Assembly: GCA_964407825.1 (NCBI GenBank) | Contig: CAYOXD010000087.1 | Span: 1-13,626 of the forward strand | Origin: CAYOXD01 sp964407825 | GTDB taxonomy: Bacteria > Desulfobacterota > Desulfobacteria > Desulfobacterales > JAFDDL01 | Direction: 5' to 3' | DNA: 13,626 nt | In this document: one piece after another, positions 12,953 to 13,626 of the stretch | Layout: each line of letters starts with the position of its first letter | Position numbering within the stretch: the stretch's first letter is position 1 | Notes under the pieces: generated by a model | Database searches by the model: none | Told to the model about the DNA's origin: nothing | What the model saw: the letters and a program-made list of their open reading frames with translations, nothing else | Translations under genes and position numbers: made by a program

Positions 12953-13626
12953 TTAAGCGACATGTTTTTTGTCCTGCGCCTTCTTGGCCAGATCCTCGGC
13001 CACCTGTTTGGGGACCTGTTTGTAGGTGGAAAACTCCATGGTGAACTGCGCCTGTCCCTGGGTCATGGAGCGAAGGGCGGTGGAATACCCGAACATTTCG
13101 GAAAGTGGCATCTGAGCCTCGATGGTACACATGGGGCCCTCATCCTGGGCTCCGACGATCATGCCGCGGCGTTGATTCAGTGATCCCATGACAGCGCCCT
13201 GGAAGTCCGACGGCGTTTCCACCACCACCTTCATGATGGGCTCCTGGACGACGGATCCCGCATTGGCGTAGGCCTGTAGGAAGGCGCCCCTGGCGGCGGC
13301 CTGGAACGCCATATCCGAGGAGTCAACGGAGTGCGAGGCGCCGTCGTTGATCACCACCCGAATGCCGGTTACCGGGAACTGCATTTTGGGCCCCTTGTCC
13401 ATGCACAGCCGGAAGCCCTTCTCACAGGCCGGTATGTACTGGGTGGGGATAGCACCACCGGTCACCTTATTGTCGAACTCGAAGAAACCCTCGATCGGTT
13501 CGATATAGCCGGCCACGCGACCGTATTGCCCGGAACCACCGGTCTGCTTCTTGTGGGTGTAGTCGAAGGGAGCCTGGCGGGTGATGGTTTCCCGGTAGGC
13601 CACCTGGGGCGCGCCGGTGGTGACCT
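12953..13626 (-). CDS. fusA: Elongation factor G, C-terminal part (spd-type EF-G), 5' end outside window
   Basis: EF-G drives ribosome translocation with GTP. The visible 223 residues are domains IV and V only; the GTPase domain lies beyond the window. The fragment begins at PQVAYRETI, as in E. coli EF-G. Domain IV shows YTHKKQTGGSGQYGRV, GGAIPTQYIPACEKGF and DGASHSVDSSDMAF. Domain V shows EPIMKVVVETP, RRRGMI and PLSEMFGYSTALRS. The 'THKKQTGGSGQYG' and 'DGASHSVDSS' forms resemble mitochondrial EF-G1 and the spd EF-G group of spirochaetes, planctomycetes and deltaproteobacteria more than canonical FusA (compare 'FGSYHDVDSSELAF' in E. coli). The subfamily is inferred from memory of motifs. A second, canonical fusA may exist elsewhere in this genome. 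It ends at a TAA and is followed by the small hairpin noted above. Confidence 0.92.
   Translation of the reverse strand, partial: VTTGAPQVAYRETITRQAPFDYTHKKQTGGSGQYGRVAGYIEPIEGFFEFDNKVTGGAIPTQYIPACEKGFRLCMDKGPKMQFPVTGIRVVINDGASHSVDSSDMAFQAAARGAFLQAYANAGSVVQEPIMKVVVETPSDFQGAVMGSLNQRRGMIVGAQDEGPMCTIEAQMPLSEMFGYSTALRSMTQGQAQFTMEFSTYKQVPKQVAEDLAKKAQDKKHVA

Noticed and set aside
12823..12963. N-terminal extension of the P-loop protein up to the fusA end
   Set aside because: It is Arg/Gly/Pro-rich, without family pattern, and a good ribosome site precedes the ATG at 12822.
1..13626. CRISPR array, IS element or prophage gene
   Set aside because: I see no regularly spaced direct repeats of CRISPR length, no transposase or integrase motif, and no terminal inverted repeats. 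The only tandem repeat is the 36-nt hexamer run.

Overview
The window looks like chromosomal core DNA of a GC-rich deltaproteobacterium (Desulfobacterota), probably a Desulfobacteraceae-like anaerobe. The evidence is the gene content and the type of elongation factor G at the right edge, whose domain IV resembles the spirochaete/planctomycete/delta 'spd' EF-G group and mitochondrial EF-G1 more than E. coli FusA. Another anchor is a NIL-domain ferredoxin gene overlapping mnmA, which fits a sulfur-rich anaerobic lifestyle. This is a reading by eye, with no database search. I see no transposase, integrase, phage gene or CRISPR array.

Region 1 (168-5226, minus strand) is one housekeeping operon transcribed right to left: ribF (FMN/FAD synthesis), def (peptide deformylase), fmt (Met-tRNA formyltransferase), rsmB (16S rRNA m5C967 methyltransferase) and gspF (type II secretion platform protein). 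Gaps between genes are 7-35 nt. Together they cover flavin supply, both ends of the N-formyl-methionine cycle, ribosome modification and one secretion-machine subunit. A sigma70-like promoter and an AT-rich leader with a perfect palindrome lie upstream of ribF. Bases 1-167 hold no recognisable gene.

Region 2 (5227-6581) has the 329-nt ribF/tRNA spacer, then a tRNA-Leu(CAG) with a near-consensus promoter on the plus strand. A DjlA-like gene (TerB plus C-terminal J domain) with its own candidate promoter follows.

Region 3 (6585-9444, minus strand) is a tightly coupled three-gene tRNA sulfur-modification operon: NIL-domain 2[4Fe-4S] ferredoxin, mnmA (s2U34) and mtaB (ms2t6A37). Both junctions are ATGA overlaps. 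A minus-strand promoter with a dyad around its -10 box lies in the 112-nt divergent spacer.

Region 4 (9557-11713, plus strand) is a single 718-codon gene that fuses a PlsC-like glycerolipid acyltransferase to an Est30-like alpha/beta hydrolase. The acyltransferase motif reads HX4E instead of HX4D. This is the most unusual gene in the window. A hexanucleotide tandem repeat follows it.

Region 5 (11862-13626, minus strand) is the 3' part of a fusA-type gene, a 233-aa KaiC/RecA-like P-loop protein whose expected catalytic glutamates appear to be replaced, and a coupled 81-aa small protein that weakly resembles the polyhydroxyalkanoic-acid-system family. The last two form a small uncharacterised cassette.

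The strongest candidates for new biology are the acyltransferase-hydrolase fusion, the ferredoxin/MnmA/MtaB operon, and the KaiC-like/small-protein pair.
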